Assembly: GCA_038373885.1 (NCBI GenBank)
Contig: JAWZYV010012355.1
Location: forward strand, 1-64,000
Direction of reading: 5' to 3'
Source: Cheiracanthium punctorium
Lineage: Eukaryota; Arthropoda; Arachnida; Araneae; Cheiracanthiidae
DNA length: 64,000 bases
The notes under the pieces were generated by a model. That model made no database searches. It was given only the letters and a program-made list of their open reading frames with translations, and was not told the DNA's origin. This document shows, piece after piece, positions 20,838 through 32,068 of this stretch. Made by a program: the position numbers and the translations under genes. Position 1 is the first letter of the stretch; each line of letters opens with the position of its first letter.

Positions 20838-21377
20838 ATGTTGATGTCAACTCAACTAAAATTTTTATTTGATACTGGCTCGTCCATTTCATTAATAACT
20901 AAAGATGTTTTTAATTTAATTAAACAGGATACATCATATAAACACTTAGCGTCATCAATTACTATAGCTACTGTTAACTCAAAAATTCAGTTCTCTTCTT
21001 GCAAAAGGTTGTCATTTAAAATTGGTACTAAATATTTTTCTCAGGTATTATATGCTGCTGATATACCTGTTAATGATAATTTTCAAGGTTTTCTAGGGTA
21101 TAATGTCATGCAGGAGAATCATATTATTATTGATACAAGTAGTTGTGACTTACTCTTTAAAGGTAGTGTTCTTGTGTATTTTAATGATAATTCTAATGTA
21201 ACTAATGAGCTTGTTTATCTTGCAACTAATGACTTCTCTAGTAATATTCAAATTATAACTAAAGAGGACAGCATCAATCAGAGTCAAGTTTGTAATGTTA
21301 TACTGCCTTCGGCTGAAATTTTGCAGAAACGTAAGGAAGACTTATCTCAAAGTAAAATCACTCTATGGGCACAATAG
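20838..21377 (+). pseudogene. Gypsy-type aspartic protease fragment
   Basis: The retropepsin active site FDTGSSISLI is at 20868-20897, and the second conserved block GFLGYNVM follows about 75 residues later. The N-terminal lead-in (ELISNVHDNSPIL...VDVNST) lies in another frame upstream, so a frameshift sits in the T-run near 20860. After residues QKRKEDLSQSKI the frame ends at 21377, and no RT, RNase H or integrase follows. The pol gene is truncated by a large deletion. Confidence 0.8.
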
Positions 21378-22216
21378 TTTGTTTCGAGGTTTTGCTTTTC
21401 AGTTTGGTTGCTGGTTTTCATGTCTTTGGTTTGTCAAATTTTTCTCATTGGTGGTCCCTGTTTGAAAATTTTTCCCTGAAGCTAAATCGTTCCAAATTGC
21501 AAGCAAGTTCCAATCGCTCCGATGTTGAGAAGAGATTTAGCTTCTGATTACACGTGTTTTTTCGCAATTTTATAAGTTTTTATGCTTACAACTTCATACT
21601 TGGTCACTTGGAGTCATGGTTTTGGGTTCACATTTAGGTTCTACTCGACATTCTTTTTCCATTCTGTCGGAATTTGAATGCCTTGTGAATGATTCGCCCT
21701 TGTCCCTTGTAGGAAACTTAACACTCCCGCGTTTTTGTGTTAAGATTTGGAAATGCTGTCAGACTCTTTCTGATGGTAATTTTTGTAGACTACCGCTGTG
21801 ACAGCGTGGCTGCACCTTTTATCCTCTTGGTTTACCCACTTTTTACACGCACATTCTTTTACGCATTTTCTTGCACACACAATTTTTGTGAATGTTACAT
21901 ATTTTCACATGCTATTTTTGCACTATTAATATTTTGGCGATGCCTTGGTAGTTTTTTATGTATGCAAATTACATGCAAAAAAAAAATCATTTTGTGTACA
22001 TAAAGTATATGTCATTTTTGTACTGAAGTGAATGTTAAAAGGTTATTCTAATTTGCACTGATTTGTATTTGCTTTAATTGTGTATGTATTATTGTTGGAA
22101 AAAGTTCCATAAGTTAAAAAAAAAAGAAGAAGCCATTTATTTCCAGAATGTTTTATCTGATATATGTGGACGTAAAGTTTAAAAGGTCCCTACTGAACAT
22201 TTACATTCAATGCAAA
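21378..22216. other. T-rich sequence downstream of the gypsy remnant
   Basis: It could be the 3' untranslated part or LTR of the retrotransposon. A purine run (AAAAAAAAAAGAAGAAG at about 22117) resembles a polypurine tract, but no duplicate LTR was found in the window. The short open frames here are not convincing. Confidence 0.35.
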
Positions 22217-22262
22217 TTGCACTGGACTATTACGTATCCTTATACGTAATAGTCCAGTGCAA
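22217..22262. repeat. Perfect 21-bp hairpin
   Basis: The left arm 22217-22237 (TTGCACTGGACTATTACGTA, then T) pairs without mismatch with 22242-22262 around a CCTT loop. Confidence 0.9.
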
Positions 22263-24025
22263 AACACGGTGCCACGGACTGTTTACAGGAAAAGTGAAGT
22301 GACAATTGAGTAGATAGAGACTGCTGTACTGCACTGAGTAAATCATGCTTGAAATTTTCATACGTGTCAACATGTTCTGCGTATTTGTATTTAACTATGT
22401 TACTACTCAAGTTATATTCATTGCAAGATTCTTTTTGTAATATTTTGTATTTTAATATATGTCTAGGTGGCTGGTTGTTTTTTGTTATACCCCTATACAG
22501 ATATATATATATATATATATATTTGTGGGTGTTGGGGAGATATATGTGATACAGATCATCACATATCTTATTTTAACTATCAATTACTTAATTGTTAATC
22601 ATTTCTAAATTTAATCTGTTTTCAAAATTTACTCTTTGCACTTTCGATTTGTATTTCGTTAGCTTCGCCTGTAGAGATATATTTTTTCACCTACCTTATT
22701 TTAAAGCAATCTTCCGTTTTCATTTATTTTTTCTTTTTATTTCACTTTTGCATTTGTAAACCCCAGCGTTTCATTTTCGATGGTTTTTTTATAACCATAT
22801 AAGGCATCAAATCTATAAATAACATTGGCTTTCATTTTGGGTTACAATTTAGCTGATAGATTCTTTGTTTTATCCAATTTCGCGCGTCTGGATTCAAAAA
22901 TAATTATATAGAAATGTATTTAACGCCGATGGCAGATGCCCATGACACAAAAAACCTGCCATAATATTGTTCACATTTTAAAATTGAGCTGAAATAGAGT
23001 GGGATTTACATTTTCTTAAACTTGTAAACTTTTTTATTGGTTTCGGAGGATTGCACTATTTCTGCACGTCCAGGTGGTGTTCAGACTGTGACGCGTCTTC
23101 TACTCATTTCGAGAGTGGATTTACAACACACAGTCCTGCATTCCAAAGCTGCACAGCACTTTATTTTATGCACAGCACTTTATTTTACAGTAAATATGTA
23201 TGGTAAAACTGCAGATATTTCTTGCAGTGTACGATAGCAGGTGATGTTTAATATTTTATAGAAGTCCCATTTTGTACGGGACTTTGCTTGTTATTTGCTT
23301 TCCGGGGAAACAGAAAACTGTTTGAGCACAACGGTACGAAATTCCTACGCCTCAAACAATTACAATTAAACAAAACGATGTGGTGTTTCTAAAATGCAAG
23401 GGATGGTGTTTCATGTATATGTAAACTATGAAATACTTGGTGAAATAAGAAGGGAGAAAAAACGAAATAAGATAATCAGAATGAAGGTTTTTATTGAAGT
23501 GAAAAATTTTCGAATCTGTACAAAATTTCTACTAAGAGACAAACTGCATGATTTAAAATTTTATGGAGAATGTAATTTGAGAACGGATAAAAATTTCGTG
23601 GAATAAACATTATGTTGCTTTTCAGTTGATTTATTTCAAGAGACTAAACAGTTCCACGAAGAACTTCATACTTTGGAGAAGTTTAACATCTGAAAGAGAC
23701 AAAAAAAGTAATAATGTAACTCACAACAATTAATAAAGATCCATAATGAAATCAAAAAACATATATGATGTGATCGAGTCAGAGTTGCCATTCTGTCTCT
23801 GTCACTTCACAAATCAAGCATTGTTTATGGTTAGAGAATCAAATGTAATTACAGCAACGCTCAATACTTCAATACCTCTATTCTCGAAATACGGTTTATG
23901 TAGAGTACCTTTCCGTTCAAAGATACATGAATAAAATTTAGACGTTCTTTTTGTATAGTGACTGATGAGGAAGGCATTCTGTTCACTTTCATCACGTACG
24001 TAGAGGCGAAATGCTCTACGATATA
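22263..24025. other. Non-coding
   Basis: It holds an (AT)n microsatellite (22500-22521) and nothing else I recognise. Small open frames at 23037-23237, 23394-23606 and 23746-23934 have no family signature, splice sites or codon bias that I could use. Confidence 0.4.
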
Positions 24026-24060
24026 CAGGGTGTTTCAGAAATACCTAGCTCATCCGTCGG
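24026..24060 (+). mobile_element. Mariner-type terminus remnant
   Basis: A TA followed by CAGGGTGTTTCAGAAATACC is the usual form of a mariner end. No inverted partner was found downstream. Confidence 0.5.
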
Positions 24061-24904
24061 TTAGCACAAGAGACACTAAAGCTAATCAAAATGAGACAGC
24101 GTTTCTTTACATCTGATTATAAGCACTTTGCAAAAGAAGATATTTATTTGGTTTGGAGTGATTTTAAATACTTTGTGCTATGCCTCTGTTGATTAAGAAT
24201 ATCCTGCGGTCTTTCGGCTTCATTTATAATAAAAGTACTTAATGGCTCTCTTTTCGGCGTTCCTTTATAATGCGGTGTTAAACTGTTCCCCGATTTCAAA
24301 ATCATTGTTCGATTGATTTTTAACTTCTGATTAGAGATATAATTAAATGATCTTTTGATAACTAAATCATCTTCTGACCAACATAGCTAAACGTCTCCCA
24401 GCCACCACCATCCTGTAATTATGCATCGTTTATAAGAAGTAAAATAAAACTTTTGTCCTTCGACAATTGTCTCTCTTGCGATAGCTTACTATAGCAAAGT
24501 GAAATACAAGGATTATTCAACCTCAACGTTCTACCACAATATTACATCCCTTCAAAGTATTTATAATCATCCCCAAATAAATTATCTTCTTCATAGTACC
24601 AAGCAACGAAATATAATTGGAGCTCATTCTCGGAATATTTTTGCAAATCATTTGGCTACTATCCAATGATAGTCATGTTTTCCGGAAATGTTATGAATTC
24701 ATTCACAAGCTCTGGTTACAAGGAGTACAACAAACTAAGGTTTGTAAACTATAACAATCTGTTTTAATTTGTATGTAACATAAATATACTCTCTGGATAT
24801 GAACTGGCATTAGTGAATACTTTCAACAAGTGTAATTACTTAAATATTATATGACACTTAGGCTACCTTTTCTCCTGCAAATGATATGTACAGTTTTTTT
24901 TTTC
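24061..24904. other. Non-coding
   Basis: AT-rich; I see nothing in it. Confidence 0.4.
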
Positions 24905-25120
24905 CCTAATGGCGGGCACTACCGTTTATAGGCATGGCCCACTATCAGTCAGTAAGTACTGAGCATTTTGTTATGGAAACACAATACGTGGACGTGGGTA
25001 TCCTCCTATAAACGGGAGGACGAATCATATACTCTCATACCCATATCCACGTCGGGTTCCAAAATGGGAGCTCTGGTTCGATTGAATAGTTTTCTAGCCA
25101 GTGCAACCCGGGCAGCTCGG
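24905..25120 (-). mobile_element. SINE family B (diverged)
   Basis: On the minus strand the 3' part reads AGTGGGCCATGCCTATAAAC followed by GGTAGTGC, matching the tail of the SINE at 29989-30195. The 5' part has GAACCAGAGCTCCCATTTTG and CCCGGGTTGCACTGG, which may be a decayed tRNA-like head. Confidence 0.5.
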
Positions 25121-25462
25121 GTGCAGTGAAATAAATAGCCTCATAATGAACTTCGAATGACCGAAAATACATTGTTCTGAAACATTCGTAAAAGTGATAT
25201 TCCTTTATAACTTAATTCCACAGAAAAATTTGTGATCAAAAGGTTTCTTTCATCAATCAAAAATGTCGTTAAAAGTGAAGTTCATTTTAACTCTAATGGT
25301 GTATTTGTATAAACATCGATAGTAGCACAATTAGTCAAAAAAGGTTCAGAAAAGGTTCTTGAACGATCTGTGAACTTCTTTTTGAAAGTTTTTGACTTAG
25401 TTGCGCTACTAGAAAAAAACAACCCTTTCCTATATGTTTTATACTGAACCTGTTTGCTTCCT

Positions 25463-25838
25463 TTAGAAAGCTGCTAGGTCCAGATTTCCTTTTTTTATGC
25501 GCGCATCCAAACATTCATACTTACATGCCAGAATTTCGTGTCTTATTTGGAATACTTTCTCCAATACAATATTTGCATAACGCACAAATTCATAAAGTTC
25601 AAACAGATGCTCTCCTTCCAGCCCAAAATTGTCATAAAATATTTCGCTTTCCGTAAACAGCAAGTCTTGGAGTTTTTGACGAGGCCGGAAAATTATTTTC
25701 TTGACTCTTTTCCTCAGCTCATTTTTGTAGTTAGGAATATTCAGGTAAGGAGAAAGAAACTTCCTTGGAGCTGACTTGCAAAGTTCTTTAAAAAGAGTTT
25801 CTGTTTCTTCCAGACATGCCACGGCATTTTCGATATAG
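25463..25838 (-). CDS. Last coding exon of an unidentified host gene
   Basis: A pyrimidine-rich acceptor (CCTTTTCTTTTTGCAG) precedes the exon at 25838, which stays open to a TAA at 25463-25465. Its first nucleotide completes a codon begun in the upstream exon 26492-26691: phase 2 at the donor and one base here, giving AT+C. The product part begins YIENAVACLEETETLF and is strongly helical and charged (KNELRKRVKKIIFRPRQKLQ, then EHLFELYEFVRYANIVLEKV). It ends in an acidic/hydrophobic tail. I do not recognise a family. There are no transmembrane segments. Matching splice phases and the absence of stops over 125 codons favour a real gene. Confidence 0.62.
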
Positions 25839-26491
25839 CTGCAAAAAGAAAAGGAACAGTTGAAATTTGCTGAATCTAAAAACATAATACATTTTGCATT
25901 AAGGCAACCAAGCTAGTTCCCGATTTGGAAACTTTCTTTTAGCGAAGAACTCTCCAAACTTGTGGACAGCTGGAAAGACACCTGGCACGAGCGTGCACAG
26001 GTTTTTCAATCGCACGTCGTGCACCTTATGTATGTTCAGTATTTGTAAGATCACAATTTCATGACATTTTTTCAATGATTTTTAAAAATGCCATTGGTAC
26101 TATGGCATAATTTACTGCTTTATCTGAGAAGAAGAAAAAAAAGCATATTTTGGAAATTTAACAATCAATTTACTCAAATTTTTAATTACATCATAACAAG
26201 CTTCACTTTAGCAGTGTCTAGGATTTTTTACTGAGCGTTGTCGAAAGGCTATTTATTTTTTAAAGACCCGAATGCTACGAAATTTATTTATGTTATTCCC
26301 ATGCTCAATGCATGCTGGTATTTTGCATTTTTCTGCTTCATTTACAAAATTCTTAATTAATTTTATTGGCTTTTTTCTGTTACAAAGGGACAGGTAGGTC
26401 ATGCCTCGGTAGCCATTCATGTTTCTCCTTGGTGCAACGTCTAAATCATGAAGCCGATTTCGAAAATAACGATACATTTGATTATACTCAC

Positions 26492-26691
26492 ATATTTATT
26501 ACGGCAATGTCTTCTTGAAATTTTTCAGCTCGTTCATCTTTTTCTTCCTCTTTTTCTATGCAACCACAGCAACTAGACGGGAAGAGGGGAAAAAAGCAAT
26601 CATTATCCAAAAAACACCGCGAAAAAGGCACGAAATGTTTTTTAGTCTCACTTTCCGTTACAGAAGACGGTGTGCCGAAAATGTAATGTGG
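26492..26691 (-). CDS. Internal coding exon of the same unidentified host gene
   Basis: An acceptor (CAATTGCTTGCAG) ends just above 26691. A strong donor (exon...AATAT, then GTGAGTATA) lies at 26491. The 66 codons begin PHYIFGTPSSVTES and contain a cysteine/proline cluster (FFPLFPSSCCGC). They end in a charged helix (EKEEEKDERAEKFQEDIAVI) that runs straight into the helix of the next exon. The intron is 653 bp (25839-26491). An exon upstream must exist but I could not identify it. The frame at 26253-26477 lies in the intron and does not fit the splice phase. Confidence 0.6.
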
Positions 26692-28087
26692 CTGCAAGCA
26701 ATTGCATCTGATGTTAGTATTTTATTTGAATGTCGCAGTTACAAGGATTTATGATCATCCTCGTCGCACCTCCATAAAACGTTTACATCTACCGTACAAG
26801 TTGTTGAAAAGAGGCTGGAAGTCCTTCCTGGGTACCTCCTTCTGTGTCTTGGTCACAGGACGGTGTGGCTGTTGTTAATGCACAGCACTTTTGCTCAGTA
26901 TACGTGTAGTTATTAGCATTCAAACGGATCTGTGTGCGTGAACATCCAATCTGATCGATGGTTTGGTACCTGAAAATTTTTTGCTACAACCGAATTTTAA
27001 ATGTGCTGTGGCGAAGGCAGGGTAAGATGGCGCATTGGACAAGACGACGAATTCAGAATTTCTGTCAGGTTTTCACAAATAGCAGCACTTCGTGGTCAGC
27101 ATAATAAACACGCGTTGGTGAACTGAGACTAGCACTAGCAATTTGTACTTGCCGTTTAGAGGAATTTATAAACAAAAGTTCATTTTGCAAGGGTGTTCGT
27201 CAAATATTTGATCGTCTCAACGTAAAGAATCAGAAGTCTTTTACAATCTCACTAAAATATTCTGAATTCTCCGCTTATTGCGTACAAATTCATAGTAGAT
27301 AAATGTTTAAAGATATTTTTTTAGTTACTCATAAACGTTGGTTTTGTAAAAATCGCGTTAAGGGAAAAGATAACGAAATTTCAAAGGGGAAAGAAGGCGA
27401 AAAACTTTCAACTCTTCATCTTACCCCACACACTTAACATATTTTCTCCGGCTTTCATTTCTCATCCGTTTTTAAGAGCACAGGAGACGTAACACAAATA
27501 ATTAAAGACAGGTAGCTGAAATTTTGAGTGTGAGAAAGCGACACTTTTATTTCATGTGCTTCAGAAGTAGAGCATTTCTTTTTTTAAATCATTTCTTTTT
27601 CCGTATTACAGACTAGACCAGTGAAACATTAAGTTTTATTTTCGGAGTTTTAGTAGTAACTATTAATAGGTGATTTTTTAATTCATCATTAGGCTACTTC
27701 GAATAGTTAGTAAAAAAGAATAAATTGACTGGATGAATGTGTTTTTGTGGTATGCAATTATGATTAAAAAAAAACCTTTGAGTATATAGCGGGGGAGGGG
27801 GCAGTAACTAAAGATTCTTAAATACGTCAGGAGGTTCCCGATAACGAATGGAATTTTTTTAATTGCGAAAGATATTGACGGGAATGAATTAGAATTCGTT
27901 AAACGAATGCTCGTATTGGTGGCATCAGTAAAACAAATGCCATCTCCCGATCCCTATGACCAATATGCACCCTAGTTTCACATACTATGCTGAAAACTGT
28001 TATGAAGAAAGAACAATATTGAAACAAGTACCTGAGGCATCTTTTAATGAACCTTTCAGTTGCGAGGAAGGTTTTAAAGGCCATTTT
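26692..28087. other. Non-coding or unidentified intron sequence
   Basis: If the host gene continues, this would be its upstream intron. I found no further exon with convincing splice sites. A 70-codon plus-strand frame (27956-28165) runs into the tandem duplication that follows. Confidence 0.35.
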
Positions 28088-28267
28088 CAATCAATGGACC
28101 CGAAATTCTTTACAGAAACAGCAATAAATTCAGTTAGTTCGAAGCAAAGAGCAGGACAGGTTTAGATGCAGACGTGCAAACAATCAATGGACCCGAAATT
28201 CTTTACAGAAACAGCAATAAATTCAGTTAGTTCGAAGGAAAGAGCAGGACAGGTTTAGATACAGACG
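28088..28267. repeat. Tandem duplication, 93-bp period
   Basis: The segment starting CAATCAATGGACCCGAAATT is present twice (from 28088 and 28181). The copies are nearly identical, with one or two base changes (GCAAAGAG versus GGAAAGAG, GATGCAG versus GATACAG). Confidence 0.85.
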
Positions 28268-29240
28268 TTACTATTTCAGAAAACTTTGAGAAGATTGTTG
28301 AAAAATACTACAAATAAAAGTTAGCATTGTTTGCTACAATGGCTGTATCAACAATGAATTTCAAACTTACTTTGTTGATGCGAGTGTATCATTGTGACTT
28401 GTTTCTTTGCCATTGTTGTCCCCGCAACAACACTGTGCCCAGAAGCAGCCTCACCCAAGATGGCTGACTACGAAATTACTATATATGTACAGGACAGGTT
28501 GTATAAGGCCAAAATCATGTTGTGAAACAGATGTAGAATCCAGTCTTCTTTTAATTCTTGTATTGTTAGCAAAGATACACTGGTATCCAAAATTTAAGCT
28601 CATTTGGAATGTGGGAACTTAATTTACGGCACTATTTGGTACACACATACAGTGCGATTAAATTAAAAAGGTTTAAAGGTGAAAAAAAGGAATAGATGTG
28701 TTCCCTTGAAGTTTGTCTCTCTTGACAAGATTTCTGGCACTTGCCTTTGGTTGTCTATGGTCTTTTTAATTCACAAGTCACAATTAGCTTATGTACTACA
28801 CATTAGTGATTAAATGCAATTTTGTGAGCGGGGACCGCTAGTTGGAAGATTCGCATATGCATCCATTTTATGAAAGTAAAACAAGATCTTTTACAATAAT
28901 TTCTTTTTTTCTCGGAGGGGGCGTTCGTACCTCCGCCTTCCCCTTTAATCCCTGTTTGGTCTGATGGTTTGCAAATTCATACCTATTTTTTTTAACTTAG
29001 TAGCCTTATGGCTTTTATTTATTCCTTCTTGTTTTTCTAATTTTCCATTCCACACACCAACAAAAGCATTAAAAACTCTTCCTACATAAAGAAGCGTTTG
29101 TAGTGGCAAACCAAATAAAACTAAAAGGCAAGACGAAGAAACTTCATGTCACCTGGAAAAAATGAAATTGAAAACAGTTGAGCTTGTGCCTTAGGTACAT
29201 TTTAAAGAATGACTACCCATAGAGAATGACCACCCCTGGA
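28268..29240. other. Non-coding
   Basis: I see no gene. GGAGGGGGCG and CTCCGCC words near 28913-28945 may be the edge of a small hAT-type remnant. Confidence 0.35.
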
Positions 29241-29294
29241 GACCCTTTTTTGACGGCAGCTGGCTGCACAGTCAGCTGTCGTCAAAAAAGGGTC
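29241..29294. repeat. 22-bp hairpin, one mismatch
   Basis: 29241-29262 (GACCCTTTTTTGACGGCAGC, then TG) pairs with 29273-29294 with a single mismatch around a 10-nt loop. A further inverted CAGCTG pair lies at its tip. Confidence 0.85.
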
Positions 29295-29988
29295 CCTAGA
29301 TCTGTGGCGCGCGATGAACATTTTGATCGTCCGCCATCTTGCTGGTAGTTAAGTCGAGTGATGGCAACGGCTGCCCTTTTTTCAGCATTGGGAAAGGGTT
29401 TCGCCTCAAAGGGTTAACCGGAAACCTGAAGAAATGAATATGAACAATAAGTAAATTACTAAATAGTGAGCGTTAACAATTTTTTCTTTAATGGTAATGC
29501 ATTTCTGGTAATGCATTCACATAACTAACTTTTTATTTTACAGCAAAAATTTAGACTTTAGAAATGTGAGACTTCTCGAAAATGTGAGGGTAGATACTTG
29601 GACACAGCAGTCTGAGGCTTCTTGTTTCCAGTTAAGGGTTAAATCAGTGATATATCGAAAATATTAATTCTTGTTGTCCATGTTTTGCATCAAAATAATA
29701 TTGCATATGCAATAATAATATTGCATATGCAAATAATTGCACAAAACTACTTTGTTAAAATTTGTATAGAACAAATCACATTTGCGTGTTTGCCAACTAA
29801 CATTTTATTTTTCATGAAAACAAAAAACAAATTCAGAAAATCGGTTCTGTGTCGAGAAAAAATTAACGAGCTTTTGGACAAAAAATAATTTGTTACGCAA
29901 AGCATTACTGAAAAAAAAAAAATGTTGACCACTGAACGGCTTTTGATACTGTTAGCAGTATTTTGCATGCACTCGTTTTACGAAAAGT

Positions 29989-30195
29989 ACCGTCCGAGTT
30001 GTGTAGTGGTCAGAGAGCCATTCTGCTACCATCCGGGTTCGATTCCCGACCCGAGCTTGAGTGTCCGAAAGTGCGAAATTTCGTCCGTAAGGATGCAACG
30101 CTTGTCTACCAGTTGGGTGCCTCCATAATTAAGAGACCAGTATTTCCGGTCTTGGTAGTGGCCAATGCCTATAAACGGCAAGTGCACAAAAGAAG
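29989..30195 (+). mobile_element. tRNA-derived SINE, family B
   Basis: The head has an A box (TAGTGGTCAGAG, 30004-30015) and a perfect B box (GGTTCGATTCC, 30036-30046) in the usual spacing. The anticodon-arm region is no longer a clear tRNA. The body ends with GTAGTGGCCAATGCCTATAA then ACGGCAAGTGC, shared with 24905-25120, and an A/T-rich tail follows. It is transcribed, if at all, by RNA polymerase III and depends on a LINE for movement. Confidence 0.82.
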
Positions 30196-30910
30196 AAAGG
30201 TAACTAAAAAAAATTTTTTTTTCATGTGCACGATTTAAAAATCTGTGTTAATGAACAGAAATGTCATAGAAAAGGGAGGAAAATTAAAATTAACTTTTCC
30301 CTAAACACCATGTTAAATTTAACCCTAAAACAAAAACTGAATTTCAAATCTCGAAACTAAATTCTTGAAAATGGCTGAAATCTCCTGGATTTCAGCTAAA
30401 TATCGGCAGATTAAAAATAAAACATTAGAATATAACTTAAAATTAATTAAGTTCAGTATTTTAAATATATATATATATATATGTGACGTCAGATATTCCA
30501 GTAAAGTTCCAGAGTTAAGGCAGGTAATATGGTTTATTGATAATTACATTTAAGTTACAATATAGAGTGAGAAGAGGGGAGGGGAGACGGGTACAAAAAT
30601 CAGCGTGGACTAATTAAGCAGTTCCAGTGGCAGAAGTCTCTCGATTTTCGAGGTGCGGGTGTATTTACGCTCATCATACCACGTGGGCTGGTATGACATA
30701 ACTCTGCCTCTCTCTTATAGGATATTGTAAGTTTTATATTAAAAAAAAAGATATAAGCGAATTTTTCTGATTTTCAAACTGTGGAGTATGCTAATTTTGA
30801 GTTCGACGTTAAAAACGTCGCTTCAGCGGCAGCGAATGAAATTGGACTTTCAACTGAATAAAAGACAATGAAGACAAGGATGATCGGCATTCAGTGACTG
30901 CTTTGTTTCG
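30196..30910. other. Non-coding upstream of a Tc1-like transposase
   Basis: It contains a short (AT)n tract (30467-30481) and no gene. Part of it is probably the 5' untranslated and terminal region of the Tc1-like element, but I could not define the terminus. Confidence 0.4.
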
Positions 30911-31183
30911 ATGAGTACGATGTCTCAGCGAAGTCATTTAACCGATTCAGAAGCTTGGAGAGTTGTCGGTAGGTTAGAAGGGGGCCAAACTCAAGCCGAA
31001 GTAGCGCAAGCCATTGGAGTGTCACAAAATGTGACTTCCAGGATCTGGAACCGGTTTTTGGCGACTGGAAGTGCAGGCCGAAGACCAGGGCAAGGTCGTA
31101 GACGGGCAACAACGCCCAATGAAGATCGTTATTTAGTGTTAACGGTTCGGAGACACCGGAATATGAACGCTACTCTTCTCCAA

Positions 31184-31798
31184 TGGACATTTTGCATGGT
31201 GTCTGAGTTCGAGGCTAAAATTCGTCTGCTGGCGGTATTTACATCCGCCAGCTCCTATTGAAATGCATTCAGTATCCATTTTATAATTGCTGTTTCTCAT
31301 TATTAGAGCCGCTCGGAATGAGTTACTGTCTTTTTAATACTTAAATAGATGGTTTAGAAGACGATGATATCGCATTTCGCTTCAAAACTTTGTTAATAAA
31401 ACGAATATTAGTGTTCTAAAATTATTACGTTATTGCAAACACGTATAAATAATACATCATTGAGTTGATTTTGAGTTTTCTGAGTTTAAAATAGTACAAA
31501 TATTCATTAAAAACCTCCCACACTTTTTTAAAGTACGATCTTTTAAATTATTTTTAGTATTTAATTATTATTAACATTTTAAATAAAATCTCACAATGAA
31601 GATAAAATTCATTTATAAAAAGCTATTATTTGTTAATGACTAATATTCTAGCTTCTTTTGCAACAGCTATATTTCTACTAGAAAGTGTCAAATAATCCCT
31701 TAGGTCCAAACGAGCTGAAACCGAAACTAATCATCACCATAAGATCGTGCACGTGGAGTATCAAATACCGCCAAGTGACGTCACATGCAAAATGTCCA
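31184..31798. mobile_element. MITE inserted in the Tc1-like transposase
   Basis: Its ends are inverted (TGGACATTTTGCATG at left and the complement at right). A second inverted block (TGGCGGTATTT) lies further in, and a local hairpin CTGGCGG...CCGCCAG lies near 31229-31253. The flanking triplets are CAA and TAA, compatible with a 3-bp duplication with one change, but this is not decisive. It is non-coding. Confidence 0.72.
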
Positions 31799-31904
31799 TA
31801 ACACCTTCGCTCGGCTACTGGCACCACGGTTTCAACTCAGACTGTTCGAAACCGGCTCCATGGTGTAGGTCTCTATGCTCGTAGACCGATGGTATGTGTT
31901 AGAC

Positions 31905-32068
31905 CAGGCGCGTAGCCAGGAAAAAATTTCGGTGGGGGATATGCGCCTGGAAAAAATTTCGGGGGGGATATGAACTTATATGTGTATAAACAGACGGAAT
32001 TTCATCACTAATCCAAAAATTTCGGGGGGGATATATCCCGATATCCCCCCCCCCTGGCTACGCCCCTG
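31905..32068. mobile_element. hAT-type MITE inserted in the Tc1-like transposase
   Basis: It starts CAGGCGCGTAGCCAGG and ends CCTGGCTACGCCCCTG. The flanking 8 bp are identical (TGTTAGAC at 31897-31904 and 32069-32076). The interior repeats AAATTTCGGKGGGGGATAT three times. Removing it and one TSD restores the reading frame of the transposase, which confirms the boundaries. Confidence 0.92.

Noticed and set aside
26253..26477. Frame of 74 codons between the two host exons
   Set aside because: It does not fit the splice phase of the exons on either side, and no clean acceptor/donor pair defines it. It is more likely intron sequence.
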